From: Geobacter sp. OR-1
GTDB taxonomy: Bacteria; Desulfobacterota; Desulfuromonadia; Geobacterales; DSM-12255
Assembly: GCF_000813145.1 (NCBI RefSeq)
Contig: NZ_BAZF01000006.1
Location: 62,001 to 126,000, forward strand
Direction of reading: 5' to 3'
DNA length: 64,000 nucleotides
Under the pieces are notes generated by a model. The model was not told the DNA's origin. It did not search any database and worked only from the letters and a program-made list of their open reading frames with translations. Position 1 is the first letter of the stretch. Each line of letters opens with the position of its first letter. Shown here piece after piece: positions 36,078 to 45,815 of the stretch. Both the position numbers and the translations under genes were made by a program.

Positions 36078-39000
36078 CTATCGGGTCATTCCACTTGCCG
36101 TGCCGCTGAAACTCCCTGCTGAGTAGCTCCCGGCCCCCCTGCCGAACATGTTTATATTCGTGTGGCCCCCTACCGTGCCGGTGCCGGTGGTATCGCTTAT
36201 GGATGCCCGCCACTTGCCGCCGGTCCAGCTATCCATGGTAAGCGTCGGCGATAAGCCGTTCACGGTCGCGCTGGACCCGCTGAGCGGCACGTTTCCGACC
36301 GCCAGCGGATTGCCGGTGTAACTCCCCAGGATATTACCGGTTGCCCAGATAATAGGCCGGCCTCCGGCTGTTGGTGCGAAAAATTTCACGTCGGCCCTGC
36401 TAATGGTGACGGTATCGCCACTGGCACCGCCTGAGCCGGTGAAATTGGCACTGCCGATCTCGAAGGCCGGGATGTTCAACTGCCTTAGCTTTGCCTGGCC
36501 GTCTGCGGTTGCCGCCATCTGGAGAAAGGTGTTGGTCTCCATGAATGCTCCGACAGCCATGGCCTGCCAATTTGCAGAGTTCGGATCAAACGTGCCGATA
36601 TTCTCTCCGATCAGGATGCCGGTCATCGGCACGGCCTGAGACATATCCACCCAGCTTCCCCCCACAATACCGTGCAGTTTCCCGGCAACAGGAGAAGCAG
36701 CCGGCGGCATGAATGGCAATGCTTCCCACCGGTCGCCGAGGATCTCCCCGTCCACGGAAAAATTCCCGTCGGTTGCGGATAGCTTGTATTTCCAGTTATT
36801 AGAGGTCGGACCGCTGTAGTTTCCTGCCGTAGCCAGACTCCATACCCCCCATACCGGAATGGTGGATATCCAGGTGCGATCGAAGCCGTTACCAGGAGTA
36901 ATTGGGGTTATGATACTGCCGCCGGTTCCGATGAAGGCACCGGATTGAGCCATGTTTAGCGGCAGGAATGCGGTCTGCACGTTCCAAGTCGACGGCGGTA
37001 CTGAACCGGGCAGGGAAAGGATCTCTATCGGGAACCAATCCCCATGCGCTTCCCAGACACCGTTCATATCAAGATATCCGGACAACTTGCCGGCAAGAAT
37101 GCCGGCTCTGCCGTCAGGGGCGGCATAAATGGCAGCAATCCTGCCGTCAATCGGCTCTTCAGGATAAGATCCCCCGTTGCTGAGCGCTCCGGCCAGATAG
37201 CCCTTGTATGCCCCGCCATCGGCAGTTCCGCCAGAACCGGTCGGAACGTCGAACGAAGCGAGAGCCGTGCTGAAGATGTAATTATTGTATTTCAACGCGG
37301 CCGGTGTATGCAGACCGACAATATCGAACTCGGACCGCTCGTTTTCGTTAGCCTTCCAGAGAGACAATCCGCCGAATACCCCGCTCAGAGCGCCGTCATA
37401 CTGATAACCGGAAAAACCGTCGTATCTTTTTAACAGGTTGACACTGCCGAAGCTGCTGTAATAGGTGATCGGATGGGTGATCCCGGCAGCCGTCCCGGAA
37501 AAGGTCGAACCGCTCCAGGTTCCTGCGGCAACGCCGTTGAATGAAGACCGGAACGAGCCGCTGGTTTCTCCCAGACCGTTGATCTCGGCAAGCCAGACGT
37601 TATTCCCGGTTGTCGGGCTGATACCGCCGTGCTCCAGGCGGAAGGTCCCCATGATATGCGAGCCATCACTTACGGCGATTTGTTCACCCTCCGGTATGGC
37701 GCCGCTAAAGGTGCCGCTGACCGAATCAGTCGCCCAGAGCGAGAGTCGGTCGCCGGCAGCATGGGTGAAGGTGCGGATATTGGCGAAGGTCACCGAACTT
37801 CCGGCGGTATTGCTGCCGCTGAGGGCAAACGTGCCGGTCTGAATGCCAGGGAAGCCCGCCTGTTGCCGTTCAGCCTGCGTCAAGGAGAGAAAACGGCTCA
37901 CATCCAGCCAGGCACCGGTTGTCACTGCTCCGAACGTCCCAACCCCCTGGTTGTAACTGCCGGTCATGGTCCCGCTCAGGAGCCGCGCCTTGCCGACACT
38001 CCAGTCACCCCAGGCGCCATATGCCTTGCCGGAAATATCACCATTAGTTCCCCAGGCACAGTAAGATACGACATTGAAAATATGGTCCGGTCCCCCTTTT
38101 CCGTTTGTTGGTGCAGCGATGGCGGCATCGGTCACCAGCACCAGGTCGGTGCCTGTTCCGGAGAAACTGCCGAAAGACTCCCTTTGCCAGACGCCAAAAG
38201 TCGGATCAGGGGTAAATACCGTCAGGTTCATCACGTCGCCACGATTTTTCATCCGGGAGGATATATTCAAAGAGGCGTCCAGCAGGAATCCATCGGAATT
38301 ATTCTCGTTATTCAGATGAGAAAACACAGGACCGGTGACGACCGGGGGAGTAACCGAAACCGTCTTGGTCTGCCACCAGTCCGCCGGCATGGTTGCCGGA
38401 TCCGTTGCTATTGTGCTGTTGAGTTCCTGCCGCTCCATGGAGCCGCTCCCCTCCCAGAAACCGTTACCGAGGTTGCCTTTGAAGTTGCCGTAGATTAATC
38501 CGGCGCCAAACTCACCATTGCCCCGGGGCGCCACATAGATTGCCGAAATATTGCCGGACGTTGTCCCGATCGGATCGAGATTGGCGCCGCCGATAAAGCC
38601 GCTGAATGCAGCACCGTCGTAACTGCCGATGCCGCCGGTCAGGTAGTTATGGGAACTGATCTTTCCGTTCCAGTAGCTGTTGCGGCTTCCTGGCCCCTGA
38701 TATATGCCCATAAGAGTAATCGGTACTGTGGGGCTGCTCCAGAGGCCGGTCTCTCCACCGAGAAGCCCGCTCATATTACCCTGGTTTTCTATGGTCAGGA
38801 GATTGCTGTTCGCATCGATGCTGTTCGCCCTGGACATGGGACCTACGTTGATATCGCTAACAAATCCGAGCGGGGTCGAATAGCCGGCTGTAACGCTGCC
38901 GGTAGCGGCAAAATTCCACCCTGAGGCGTCATAACTGCCGGAAACCATGCCGGGAGAGCTGACGAAGCGATCCACACCAAGGTAAGTATAAGTGAAGTCT

Positions 39001-40379
39001 CCGGCAATTGAACCGCTGGTTACGGAAAGGGACGGACTCCTGAGCTGCCAGAAACCGTCCAAGGTTGTGCCGTCGAGATTTCCCACCCCACCGGCTTGAA
39101 GGGCAAATTGGGTCGGGGTCCCGGTTCCGGAAGCGCTGAACTGCCAGGAACCGGCGCTCCTGTCCCCGAATTCGAACAAACGTCCGGTAAGATCAGCAGG
39201 AGAACCCGGAGGTCCGGTCATCTTCCCTTTCAGGGCAATGGCTCGGGAGCCGACAAACAGGGTAGTGGCCACCGGAGCCGACGCATTGCCGGCCAAATCG
39301 ACCACTTGGAACTCGACCAGATGAGTCCCCTCGGCCAGCCCTCCGATACTCCCGGGATAATCCTGCCACGCTGCATTGTCAAGCCGGTACCGGATTGTCC
39401 CGCTTACGCTCGACTGCACGGAAAACGTGGTTGGCGTCCCGGTACTGGTGGCGGGTGGTGGCTTGACCAGAGTGATTACCGGCGGAACCGTGTCCTGCGA
39501 AGGGAGTGTTTGATCCGGCTGTGTTTCCGTAATTGGAGGAGGATCAACCTTGGGCGGTATGATGGTATCAGCTTGAGTCGATGTGGTCGAACTGATGGCT
39601 GAATCCGGCAGCGGCTCAGAGGCAAGTCCGGCCCCAGAACCGTTCATTCCGGAAGTCTGCTGGGATTCGGTCTGTCCCTGATCCGCTTCGTCCTTTTTCT
39701 CAGACTTTCCATTACCCTTCTGCTTTAGTGTCGTCTCTTTTTCCACGTTCCGTTTTTCCGCATCGGTCGCAGACCTCGGCGGTAACGGCGCCCCCTTGGC
39801 CGTTACGGTAGTAACCGTGCCGGCAGGGACGGTTACTATGTTCTGCGGTAATTTCGGATTAAAAGCATATACCGAGCCCTCTTTTACCAGGATGCCGGTA
39901 ACGTTACGATCGTGATAGACAAAGAAGTCGGTCCCTCTGACACCGGCAACGGCATTGGGGGTATGGATCTCGAAACGGCTCCCCTTGTTTTCCCCGGTTC
40001 CACCCTTGGTGACCACTGCCTGGACCTTGCCCCGCGGCAGGTTGAACTTTCTCCGGTCGCCACTGCCGGCGGCAAGATATTCGGAGACATCCAGCCTGCT
40101 TCGCTGGGCGATCTTCAGGATGTTACCATCCTTAAAGGTCACCTCGGCCCGGGCATTGCTCTTGGTCCGGATAAAATCACCGCTCCGGACCGGGTCACCC
40201 GCCTTTACCGGAACTGCGGGCAGAGCGCCACCCCGCATCAGATCGACAGCACCATCGATCCTGCTGAATACCCCCACGCCATCGTCTGCGGCGTACAGCA
40301 CCGGGCAAGACAGCAACAAATATGCAAATAAGATTACTATCCGGATCAGATTTCGAAAACGGTCCTGGTCGATTCTCAT
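36078..40379 (-). CDS. Giant FecR-domain surface protein with tandem repeats
   Basis: A 1433-residue exported protein with a signal peptide (about 10-32). A FecR domain (about 35-205: GDPVRSGDFIRTKSNARAEV, then RFEIHTPNAVAGVRGTDF) is followed by a Lys/Glu/Pro-rich linker and an Ig-like segment (about 310-390). Two long beta-rich units of about 450-480 residues come next. They share YWNGKI-type/GAYKGYLAG stretches, IYVAP or IYAAP, and FLSLTQAERQQAGFP or FLQMAATADGQAKL blocks. The many Gly-Ser-Phe-Ser-Gly turns suggest a stacked beta structure. GAGGAG supports ATG 40379. It is read 10 bases after the TPR/barrel gene. It is probably an adhesin or envelope scaffold; function is not known. Confidence 0.8.
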   Translation of the reverse strand: MRIDQDRFRNLIRIVILFAYLLLSCPVLYAADDGVGVFSRIDGAVDLMRGGALPAVPVKAGDPVRSGDFIRTKSNARAEVTFKDGNILKIAQRSRLDVSEYLAAGSGDRRKFNLPRGKVQAVVTKGGTGENKGSRFEIHTPNAVAGVRGTDFFVYHDRNVTGILVKEGSVYAFNPKLPQNIVTVPAGTVTTVTAKGAPLPPRSATDAEKRNVEKETTLKQKGNGKSEKKDEADQGQTESQQTSGMNGSGAGLASEPLPDSAISSTTSTQADTIIPPKVDPPPITETQPDQTLPSQDTVPPVITLVKPPPATSTGTPTTFSVQSSVSGTIRYRLDNAAWQDYPGSIGGLAEGTHLVEFQVVDLAGNASAPVATTLFVGSRAIALKGKMTGPPGSPADLTGRLFEFGDRSAGSWQFSASGTGTPTQFALQAGGVGNLDGTTLDGFWQLRSPSLSVTSGSIAGDFTYTYLGVDRFVSSPGMVSGSYDASGWNFAATGSVTAGYSTPLGFVSDINVGPMSRANSIDANSNLLTIENQGNMSGLLGGETGLWSSPTVPITLMGIYQGPGSRNSYWNGKISSHNYLTGGIGSYDGAAFSGFIGGANLDPIGTTSGNISAIYVAPRGNGEFGAGLIYGNFKGNLGNGFWEGSGSMERQELNSTIATDPATMPADWWQTKTVSVTPPVVTGPVFSHLNNENNSDGFLLDASLNISSRMKNRGDVMNLTVFTPDPTFGVWQRESFGSFSGTGTDLVLVTDAAIAAPTNGKGGPDHIFNVVSYCAWGTNGDISGKAYGAWGDWSVGKARLLSGTMTGSYNQGVGTFGAVTTGAWLDVSRFLSLTQAERQQAGFPGIQTGTFALSGSNTAGSSVTFANIRTFTHAAGDRLSLWATDSVSGTFSGAIPEGEQIAVSDGSHIMGTFRLEHGGISPTTGNNVWLAEINGLGETSGSFRSSFNGVAAGTWSGSTFSGTAAGITHPITYYSSFGSVNLLKRYDGFSGYQYDGALSGVFGGLSLWKANENERSEFDIVGLHTPAALKYNNYIFSTALASFDVPTGSGGTADGGAYKGYLAGALSNGGSYPEEPIDGRIAAIYAAPDGRAGILAGKLSGYLDMNGVWEAHGDWFPIEILSLPGSVPPSTWNVQTAFLPLNMAQSGAFIGTGGSIITPITPGNGFDRTWISTIPVWGVWSLATAGNYSGPTSNNWKYKLSATDGNFSVDGEILGDRWEALPFMPPAASPVAGKLHGIVGGSWVDMSQAVPMTGILIGENIGTFDPNSANWQAMAVGAFMETNTFLQMAATADGQAKLRQLNIPAFEIGSANFTGSGGASGDTVTISRADVKFFAPTAGGRPIIWATGNILGSYTGNPLAVGNVPLSGSSATVNGLSPTLTMDSWTGGKWRASISDTTGTGTVGGHTNINMFGRGAGSYSAGSFSGTASGMTR

Positions 40380-40389
40380 GGCGTTCTCC

Positions 40390-41889
40390 TCAGAAGCTTG
40401 CTTCCAGACCGGCAATTACGGTATTCCGGCGGTAATCATACTGATCGATATTCGAAACCGATCGGGTATGGTTGTACTGGAAATTGAGCGAAATATTGGC
40501 TGAAATATCCCAGGTGAGGCCGGCAATTGCCGTATAAATCGTATCTTCGCGCACCTTGCCAAAGGTTGTGTGCCGGTGCAGGTAGTCCTGATCGAATAGA
40601 TCGCCGTTGACCTGGATGGACAGGCCGTCGACTACCGGGAAGTTTGCGCCGATGTTTACCCTGTGCCCCCTGTTGACCCAATTCTGGCCGATGGCATTGT
40701 CGTAGGAAAACTCGTACCGAAGGCTTGCCATCCCGTTGCCTTCGGCAAAAGGAACTACGTATGCCGCTCCGGCCCCGAAAATGTCGGCATCGCGATCTTC
40801 ATCGAACAGCAACGGATCGCGCAACATCTCGCGACGCGTATAAGCCAGATTCAACTGGACAATGTGGCTGAATGGCAAGAGCAGGCTCTGGGTCGGCCTT
40901 ACAGAGGCAATCCCCATATATTTTTTGTCTGCCAGCAGAACATGACTGTAGGAAACCGGCAAACTGGCAGCGCCGTTTCTCTGCGTGTAGCTGGGAACAA
41001 TGGATACGGAATTGACGAGGGTGTTCATGGTGTAGAGAGTCCCGTAGGTCGTGCTCTGGAAGTTGTATTGGGCGATTATCCCCCAAGGGGGATCAATAAG
41101 GGGCGCATAATCGATCCTGAAGGTCCCGACAAAGGCACTGTCTCTGTCGAGCTGATCCAGGCGGGTATCGTTGTCAGGGTTGGATATGACGTTATCGTCA
41201 TAAAGATAATTCGCACCTGCGGTAAGCCGCCATGACCTGTGCGCTTCGATCAGCCTCGTGAATGTGGTCTCGTACTCTTTGGCCATGGATGCCGCATCAG
41301 ACGCCGGGTCCATGGCGATGAGCGTCCGGAGGCTCTTGCGGGCCTGGGAAATTCTACGCTCCCTGGCCTGCAGAATGGCAATCTGCAACTCCGCAGGCTG
41401 GGCAAGTGATGGATCAAGCTTTGCCGCTGTCCGGAAACAGTCGATTGCATCGTCGATTTCGTTTTCTTTGGCCAGCACTACTCCCTTTAGAAACGATACC
41501 GCTGCCGGCCGCACTCTATTCTTTTCCGCGTCGATCAACGCCTTTTTCGCCCCGGCAACATCCCCCATGGTAAAGAGGGTCTCTGCCAGTTCCAGCGGCG
41601 CGTCCAGAATCGGCGGGGTTAAACGGAACGCATCGCGAAACTGTTCGGCAGCTGCGCTGTATTCACCTGTCTGCTTGAATGTCAGCCCGAGGTAAAAGGC
41701 TGCGACCGATGAACCGGGCTCTTTTCCCCTTGCGGCTTTAAGCGTGACCATCGCCTCTTCGAAATTTTCATCCCGGTATTCCCTGACCCCCTGTTCCAGC
41801 AGCGACTCTTCGCCAAAGCAGCTGGAAGGTCGAACCATGGCGATACCGATTGCTGTTAAAATGAGGATCGCAAGATATAAACGGCGCAT
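40390..41889 (-). CDS. TPR protein with C-terminal outer-membrane beta-barrel
   Basis: A 499-residue exported protein with a signal peptide (about 1-25). Five or so tetratricopeptide repeats (about 28-205, AAFYLGLTFKQTGEYSAAAEQ) precede a region of alternating strands (about 225-499). This ends in VIAGLEASF with the terminal Phe needed for BAM insertion. The design matches proteins that export or modify surface partners, such as Slam-like and DUF560 types, by layout rather than by clear homology. It is co-transcribed with the giant FecR protein and may help to assemble or export it. GGAGGG is three bases from the ATG. Confidence 0.75.
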   Translation of the reverse strand: MRRLYLAILILTAIGIAMVRPSSCFGEESLLEQGVREYRDENFEEAMVTLKAARGKEPGSSVAAFYLGLTFKQTGEYSAAAEQFRDAFRLTPPILDAPLELAETLFTMGDVAGAKKALIDAEKNRVRPAAVSFLKGVVLAKENEIDDAIDCFRTAAKLDPSLAQPAELQIAILQARERRISQARKSLRTLIAMDPASDAASMAKEYETTFTRLIEAHRSWRLTAGANYLYDDNVISNPDNDTRLDQLDRDSAFVGTFRIDYAPLIDPPWGIIAQYNFQSTTYGTLYTMNTLVNSVSIVPSYTQRNGAASLPVSYSHVLLADKKYMGIASVRPTQSLLLPFSHIVQLNLAYTRREMLRDPLLFDEDRDADIFGAGAAYVVPFAEGNGMASLRYEFSYDNAIGQNWVNRGHRVNIGANFPVVDGLSIQVNGDLFDQDYLHRHTTFGKVREDTIYTAIAGLTWDISANISLNFQYNHTRSVSNIDQYDYRRNTVIAGLEASF

Positions 41890-42034
41890 AGTCCCTCCGG
41901 GCAAGCATCAAATTAGTAATGATTTATCAGATCGGCAAGTTACCGGTTTTCTTGAGACTAATTGAGCCGTTTGACAAACAGTGCGCTTATGTTCATATTT
42001 ATGAATGAAATTTAGGGACAAAGGGAGTCGGCCG

Positions 42035-42586
42035 ATGAAAACCAGCGTCGCAGCAGTTGCCATTTCTATCGCAGTTTTGTCGGGTTGTGTCCATGTAATG
42101 AACAGCGACGAATCCCTGCAGGTTTCGCCGGCAAGCTATGAAGAGATCAGGGATAAGCCCCAGGCTTATCAGGGAAAAACTGTGATGCTCGGCGGAGTAA
42201 TCAGCAATGTGCTCAACTCGCCGCAGGGAGCGGAAATAGAAGTTATCCAATACCGGCTGGACGAGGATGGTTTCCCTGATGATTCGCTTGGATCTTCGGG
42301 ACGGTTTCTCGCCACATCGCCAACTTTGCTGGATACAGATCTTTATCCTAAAGGAGTCCCGATCACTATTGTTGGCGAAGTAAAACCGGAGAGGCAGACA
42401 AAAACAAAATGGGAATCTGCCCGTTTGCCGGTGATTGCCATCCGGCAGTCCCATCTCTGGACACCTGAACAAGAAAGAAAACTCCCTTTCCTCATCCCTG
42501 GCACCAACCTGGTCGATCCCTACTACCACGGGCATGACACCCCGCTCCCGAAGCGGCCATTGGGTATCAAGACCGATATTTGGTAA
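42035..42586 (+). CDS. Slp-family outer-membrane lipoprotein
   Basis: A 183-residue lipoprotein with lipobox VLSGC (Cys about residue 18). The Slp domain follows (YQGKTVMLGGVISNVLN, SSGRFLATSPTLLDTDLY, VTIVGEV-like strands, then WESARLPVIAIRQSHLW). In E. coli Slp is induced by starvation and acid and sits in the outer membrane; the precise job is unclear. ATG 42035 has GGGAG seven bases upstream; the ATG ten codons earlier lacks one. It is a single gene, divergent from the barrel gene. Confidence 0.85.
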   Translation: MKTSVAAVAISIAVLSGCVHVMNSDESLQVSPASYEEIRDKPQAYQGKTVMLGGVISNVLNSPQGAEIEVIQYRLDEDGFPDDSLGSSGRFLATSPTLLDTDLYPKGVPITIVGEVKPERQTKTKWESARLPVIAIRQSHLWTPEQERKLPFLIPGTNLVDPYYHGHDTPLPKRPLGIKTDIW

Positions 42587-42695
42587 CAATATGCACTGTC
42601 GGGATTATTTACACTTCAGACATCACCGCTTTAATTAACTCTTCCAACATCAATAAAAACGCCTCGTTATCGATACGTTACCACCCTCCCCCATC

Positions 42696-42713
42696 TTGGC
42701 ATCATTCTTGGAT
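42696..42713 (+). promoter_or_regulatory. Candidate sigma-54 promoter for the PEP-CTERM gene
   Basis: TTGGCATCATTCTTGGAT has the -24 GG and, ten bases later, the -12 position with GG instead of GC. All other key bases match the TGGCAC-N5-TTGC consensus closely. It lies about 70 bases before the ATG. PEP-CTERM genes are often under sigma-54 control with PrsK/PrsR. Confidence 0.45.
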
Positions 42714-42781
42714 AACTCTTTAGTATTCAGATTGTTCTGTTTAATTATTACCCCCGAGCAATACACCCAAGGAGTTATGCG

Positions 42782-43558
42782 ATGAAACCATGGAAACTTA
42801 TCTTTACGGCAATGATCGCCTCGGCAGCCTTTGCCGGAGCAGCCCAGGCCTATACAACGGTTACGATCAACGACACATATATCGGCGGCAACCCCGCTGG
42901 CGGGACGAACAGCAATACTTCCTGGGACGGCAAGGATGTAGTGGGTGATGCTGCGTATTTCGGAATCAATAAGATGGCGGTCGACTTCAACGGCAGAGCC
43001 CTTGACCGGGTAAGGATCAATACAAATTATGTTGATTATCTCGGTAAATACGATACCCATATGGGCGATCTCTTCATCAGCACCAACGGCTATACAGCTG
43101 CCGGGATTTATGACACAAACACGACCGGGGAACAGTGGGAATACGCCCTTGTCCTGAATGCCTGTTCGGAAGTGCACAGCAAGGACTTCAGAGGCACGAG
43201 CGGCACCCTGGGTCTGTACAACGTCTACAACAGCGGTGCGAACAATAATATTGTTCTCTCGCACGCAAACGGGACCTACAGAAACTACCAGGAAGTCGAG
43301 ATCAACACCCGTTACGGCCAGATAGCACAAAATGCCGGGACATGGTCGATCAACAAGGACACCAATGAGTTAATCTTCGACCTTTCCACCAATTTCTTCG
43401 ACAATTTCAACAACTTCGGTTTTCACTGGGGGGAGAGTTGCGGTAATGACGTTATCGAAGGCGGGGCATCGGCTCCGGTTCCCGAGCCATCCACTTTCGC
43501 GCTGCTCGGTGCCGGTCTCCTTGGCGCCGGACTGATCCGCAGAAAAATGAAAAAGTAG
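42782..43558 (+). CDS. PEP-CTERM sorted surface protein
   Basis: A 258-residue exported protein with a signal peptide (cleaved near AQA) and an ordinary mature domain rich in Asn, Tyr and Gly. It ends in the sorting tail VPEPSTFALLGAGLLGAG followed by basic IRRKMKK. The PEP motif, hydrophobic helix and basic cluster are the signal cut by exosortase (EpsH family), which is not in this window. The mature domain matches no family I can name. AAGGAG precedes the ATG and a strong terminator follows. Such proteins are usually tied to exopolysaccharide or biofilm formation. Confidence 0.9.
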   Translation: MKPWKLIFTAMIASAAFAGAAQAYTTVTINDTYIGGNPAGGTNSNTSWDGKDVVGDAAYFGINKMAVDFNGRALDRVRINTNYVDYLGKYDTHMGDLFISTNGYTAAGIYDTNTTGEQWEYALVLNACSEVHSKDFRGTSGTLGLYNVYNSGANNNIVLSHANGTYRNYQEVEINTRYGQIAQNAGTWSINKDTNELIFDLSTNFFDNFNNFGFHWGESCGNDVIEGGASAPVPEPSTFALLGAGLLGAGLIRRKMKK

Positions 43559-43581
43559 CCGTAATATTTGGTGCAGTAACA

Positions 43582-43611
43582 AAAAGGGGTGTCCGGATGG
43601 ACACCCCTTTT
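43582..43611. terminator. Bidirectional terminator between PEP-CTERM gene and apgM
   Basis: A 13-bp perfect stem (AAAAGGGGTGTCC with GGACACCCCTTTT) and a 4-base loop, flanked by A and T runs. It lies 23 bases after the PEP-CTERM stop and 40 bases after the apgM stop, so it probably serves both. Confidence 0.92.
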
Positions 43612-43651
43612 CGTATGATAAATACAAATGTCGAAATAGTTTACACCAAGG

Positions 43652-44851
43652 CTAACCCTTTAGTAGCATTTCCATCAACCGGAACCCTTCCTTCAGTTCC
43701 AAACCGGTCATCCGGGCAGAATCCTCGTCATACCCTGCTATGGAATGGTTTTCCTGATCCTCTCCGCTATAAAGGACAAACGGTACGGGATCTGAGGTGT
43801 GGGTCATTTTGGCCACCGGCGTGGGATGGTCCGGCGTACAAAGCACCCGGTAACTGTCGAATTTTTTTACACCGGCAAGAATCGGCCCCACAACCTGCGC
43901 GTCGAAATCCTCGATGGCCTTCATCTTGTGTTCCAGGTTACCTGAATGCGCTGCTTCGTCCGGCGCCTCCACATGAAGATAAACGAAGTCATGCCTCTCC
44001 AGGGCCTCCAGGGCAGCTTCAGCCTTGCCCCGGTAGTTGGTATCAATGTATCCGGTCGCGCCTGGAACCTTTATGATTTCCAGGCCGGCGCAAACCCCTA
44101 TTCCCCTGATCAGGTCAACAGCCGATATCACTGCACCGGTAAGACCGAACTTCTTGCTGAACGGCACCATGGTGGGCGATTTACCCTGCCCCCAGAGCCA
44201 GATCGAGTTTGCCGGGACCTTATCCGCTTCGAGCCTCTTCCGGTACTGGGGATGGTTGAAGAAGAGCGTCTGCGAGCTATTCATAAGCTCAATCAGCCCC
44301 TTGGCCCCTTCTCCCTGCGGCAGATAGGGGAGGATATCCTTGCCGGTTATGTCGTGCGGCGGTGTAGTAATCAGATCCACCACTCCGCCGCGCCATACGA
44401 GCAGATGCCGGTAACCGACACCGGGGTGAAACTGGAACTCACCTCCATTGCAATCGTTTCTGAGGGCTTCGATAAGCTCTTGCCCCTCTTCGGTGCTGAT
44501 ATGCCCGGCCGAGTAATCCTGCATGATAAGCCGGCCACCCCGGGGCTGAAGATTGACCAGGTTCACCCGAAACGCCACGTCATCGGGTCCGAGTTCAACC
44601 CCCATACTGGCAGCCTCCAATGGGGAACGCCCGGTATAACATGTCTGCGGGTTGTAACCGAAAACCGAGAGATTTGCCACGTCGCTGCCGGGCGCAAATC
44701 CTGCCGGCACTGTCCGGGCAATCCCCAATTTCCCCCTCCTGGCTATGAAATCCATGTTGGGGGTATGCGCAGCCTGTAAAGGGGTCCTATTGCCGAGTTG
44801 AGCAAGCTTTTCGTCGGACATTCCGTCGCCGAGCAATACTATATGCTTCAT
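43652..44851 (-). CDS. apgM: Cofactor-independent phosphoglycerate mutase (archaeal type)
   Basis: Interconverts 3- and 2-phosphoglycerate without bisphosphoglycerate; 399 residues. Metal and nucleophile residues are in LLGDGMSDE and SDVANLSVFGY (the Ser is the phospho-acceptor). Further ligands are in VEAPDEAAHSGN and TPDHPTP. It belongs to the alkaline-phosphatase superfamily, AP-type iPGM. It is the last gene of the mutS-amiC-glnD-xerD-apgM row, 73 bases after xerD, and ends at the strong terminator at 43582. Confidence 0.93.
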   Translation of the reverse strand: MKHIVLLGDGMSDEKLAQLGNRTPLQAAHTPNMDFIARRGKLGIARTVPAGFAPGSDVANLSVFGYNPQTCYTGRSPLEAASMGVELGPDDVAFRVNLVNLQPRGGRLIMQDYSAGHISTEEGQELIEALRNDCNGGEFQFHPGVGYRHLLVWRGGVVDLITTPPHDITGKDILPYLPQGEGAKGLIELMNSSQTLFFNHPQYRKRLEADKVPANSIWLWGQGKSPTMVPFSKKFGLTGAVISAVDLIRGIGVCAGLEIIKVPGATGYIDTNYRGKAEAALEALERHDFVYLHVEAPDEAAHSGNLEHKMKAIEDFDAQVVGPILAGVKKFDSYRVLCTPDHPTPVAKMTHTSDPVPFVLYSGEDQENHSIAGYDEDSARMTGLELKEGFRLMEMLLKG

Positions 44852-44924
44852 CAGATTATTTCCTTTTTATTGAAATAGTGCTGAGAATACCGCAAAACTG
44901 GTCAAATGTGAATCCCCTGTTGCA

Positions 44925-45815
44925 TCACCCCCTGGGATGATGTTCCGCATGCAAACGTTTCAACCTTTCCCTGGTAATATGCGTATAGATCTGGGTCGAG
45001 GAAAGGTCGGCATGTCCCAGCATCAGTTGCACACTCCTCAAATCGGCCCCATTCTCCAGCAGGTGCGATGCAAATGAATGCCTGAGGGTGTGCGGCGAGA
45101 TGTTCTTTACAATCCCTGCCTCCAGGGCGCGTTTCTTGATCAGGTTCCAGAACGCCTGCCGGCTCATCCGGTCACCCAGCCTGCTGATGAAAAGATATTC
45201 GGAACCGCTTCGCTTGTCCACCTGTGCCCGGCACGAAAGCAAGTAATGCTCAAGGCTCCGGCGAGCGGATTCCCCCATCGGAACGACACGCTCCTTGTTC
45301 CCCTTGCCCATGGTCATCAGGTACCCGGCCTGCAGATTCAGGTTTTGCAGTTTCAGGGAAACAAGTTCAGAGACCCTCAAACCGGTTGCATAAAGGAGTT
45401 CAAGCATGGCCCGGTCACGCAAATCAAGTGCCGATTCCGTCTTTGGCGCACTAAGCAGTGCTTCGACTTCAGCCGGTGACAGAACCTCGGGGAGAAGGCG
45501 CAGCGTCTTCGGGGCCTCGATCAGAGAGGCTGGATTTACCTCGGCATACCCTTCAATCATGAGAAATTTGTGGAACATCCGGACGCTGGAGAGAACGCGA
45601 GCCCTGCTCGGCGGGGCCAGACCGGATGATTTAAGTAATGCGAGAAAGCCGGACACCTGCAGAGGCGTGATCCCTGAAGGTTCATTAATCCCGCACCGGG
45701 TGCAGAGATAATCTATGTACCTCCCGACGTCATGACTATAGGCCTCAAGGGTGTTCCGGGACAATCCTTTCTCTACAGTCAGATACCCGAGGAACAGATC
45801 GAGATATTGGTTCAT
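44925..45815 (-). CDS. xerD: Tyrosine recombinase XerD
   Basis: Resolves chromosome dimers at dif together with XerC. The 296 residues have a core-binding domain (about 1-95) and a catalytic domain with Arg in ATGLRVSELV, Lys in GKGNKERVVP, His-X2-Arg in HTLRHSFASH, His in GHADLSSTQ and the nucleophile Tyr in IYTHI. Length and the FHKFLMIEGY and LSPAEVEALL segments favour XerD over XerC. Its ATG overlaps the glnD stop by four bases. It is chromosomal, distinct from the island integrase at 18620. Confidence 0.9.
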   Translation of the reverse strand: MNQYLDLFLGYLTVEKGLSRNTLEAYSHDVGRYIDYLCTRCGINEPSGITPLQVSGFLALLKSSGLAPPSRARVLSSVRMFHKFLMIEGYAEVNPASLIEAPKTLRLLPEVLSPAEVEALLSAPKTESALDLRDRAMLELLYATGLRVSELVSLKLQNLNLQAGYLMTMGKGNKERVVPMGESARRSLEHYLLSCRAQVDKRSGSEYLFISRLGDRMSRQAFWNLIKKRALEAGIVKNISPHTLRHSFASHLLENGADLRSVQLMLGHADLSSTQIYTHITRERLKRLHAEHHPRG

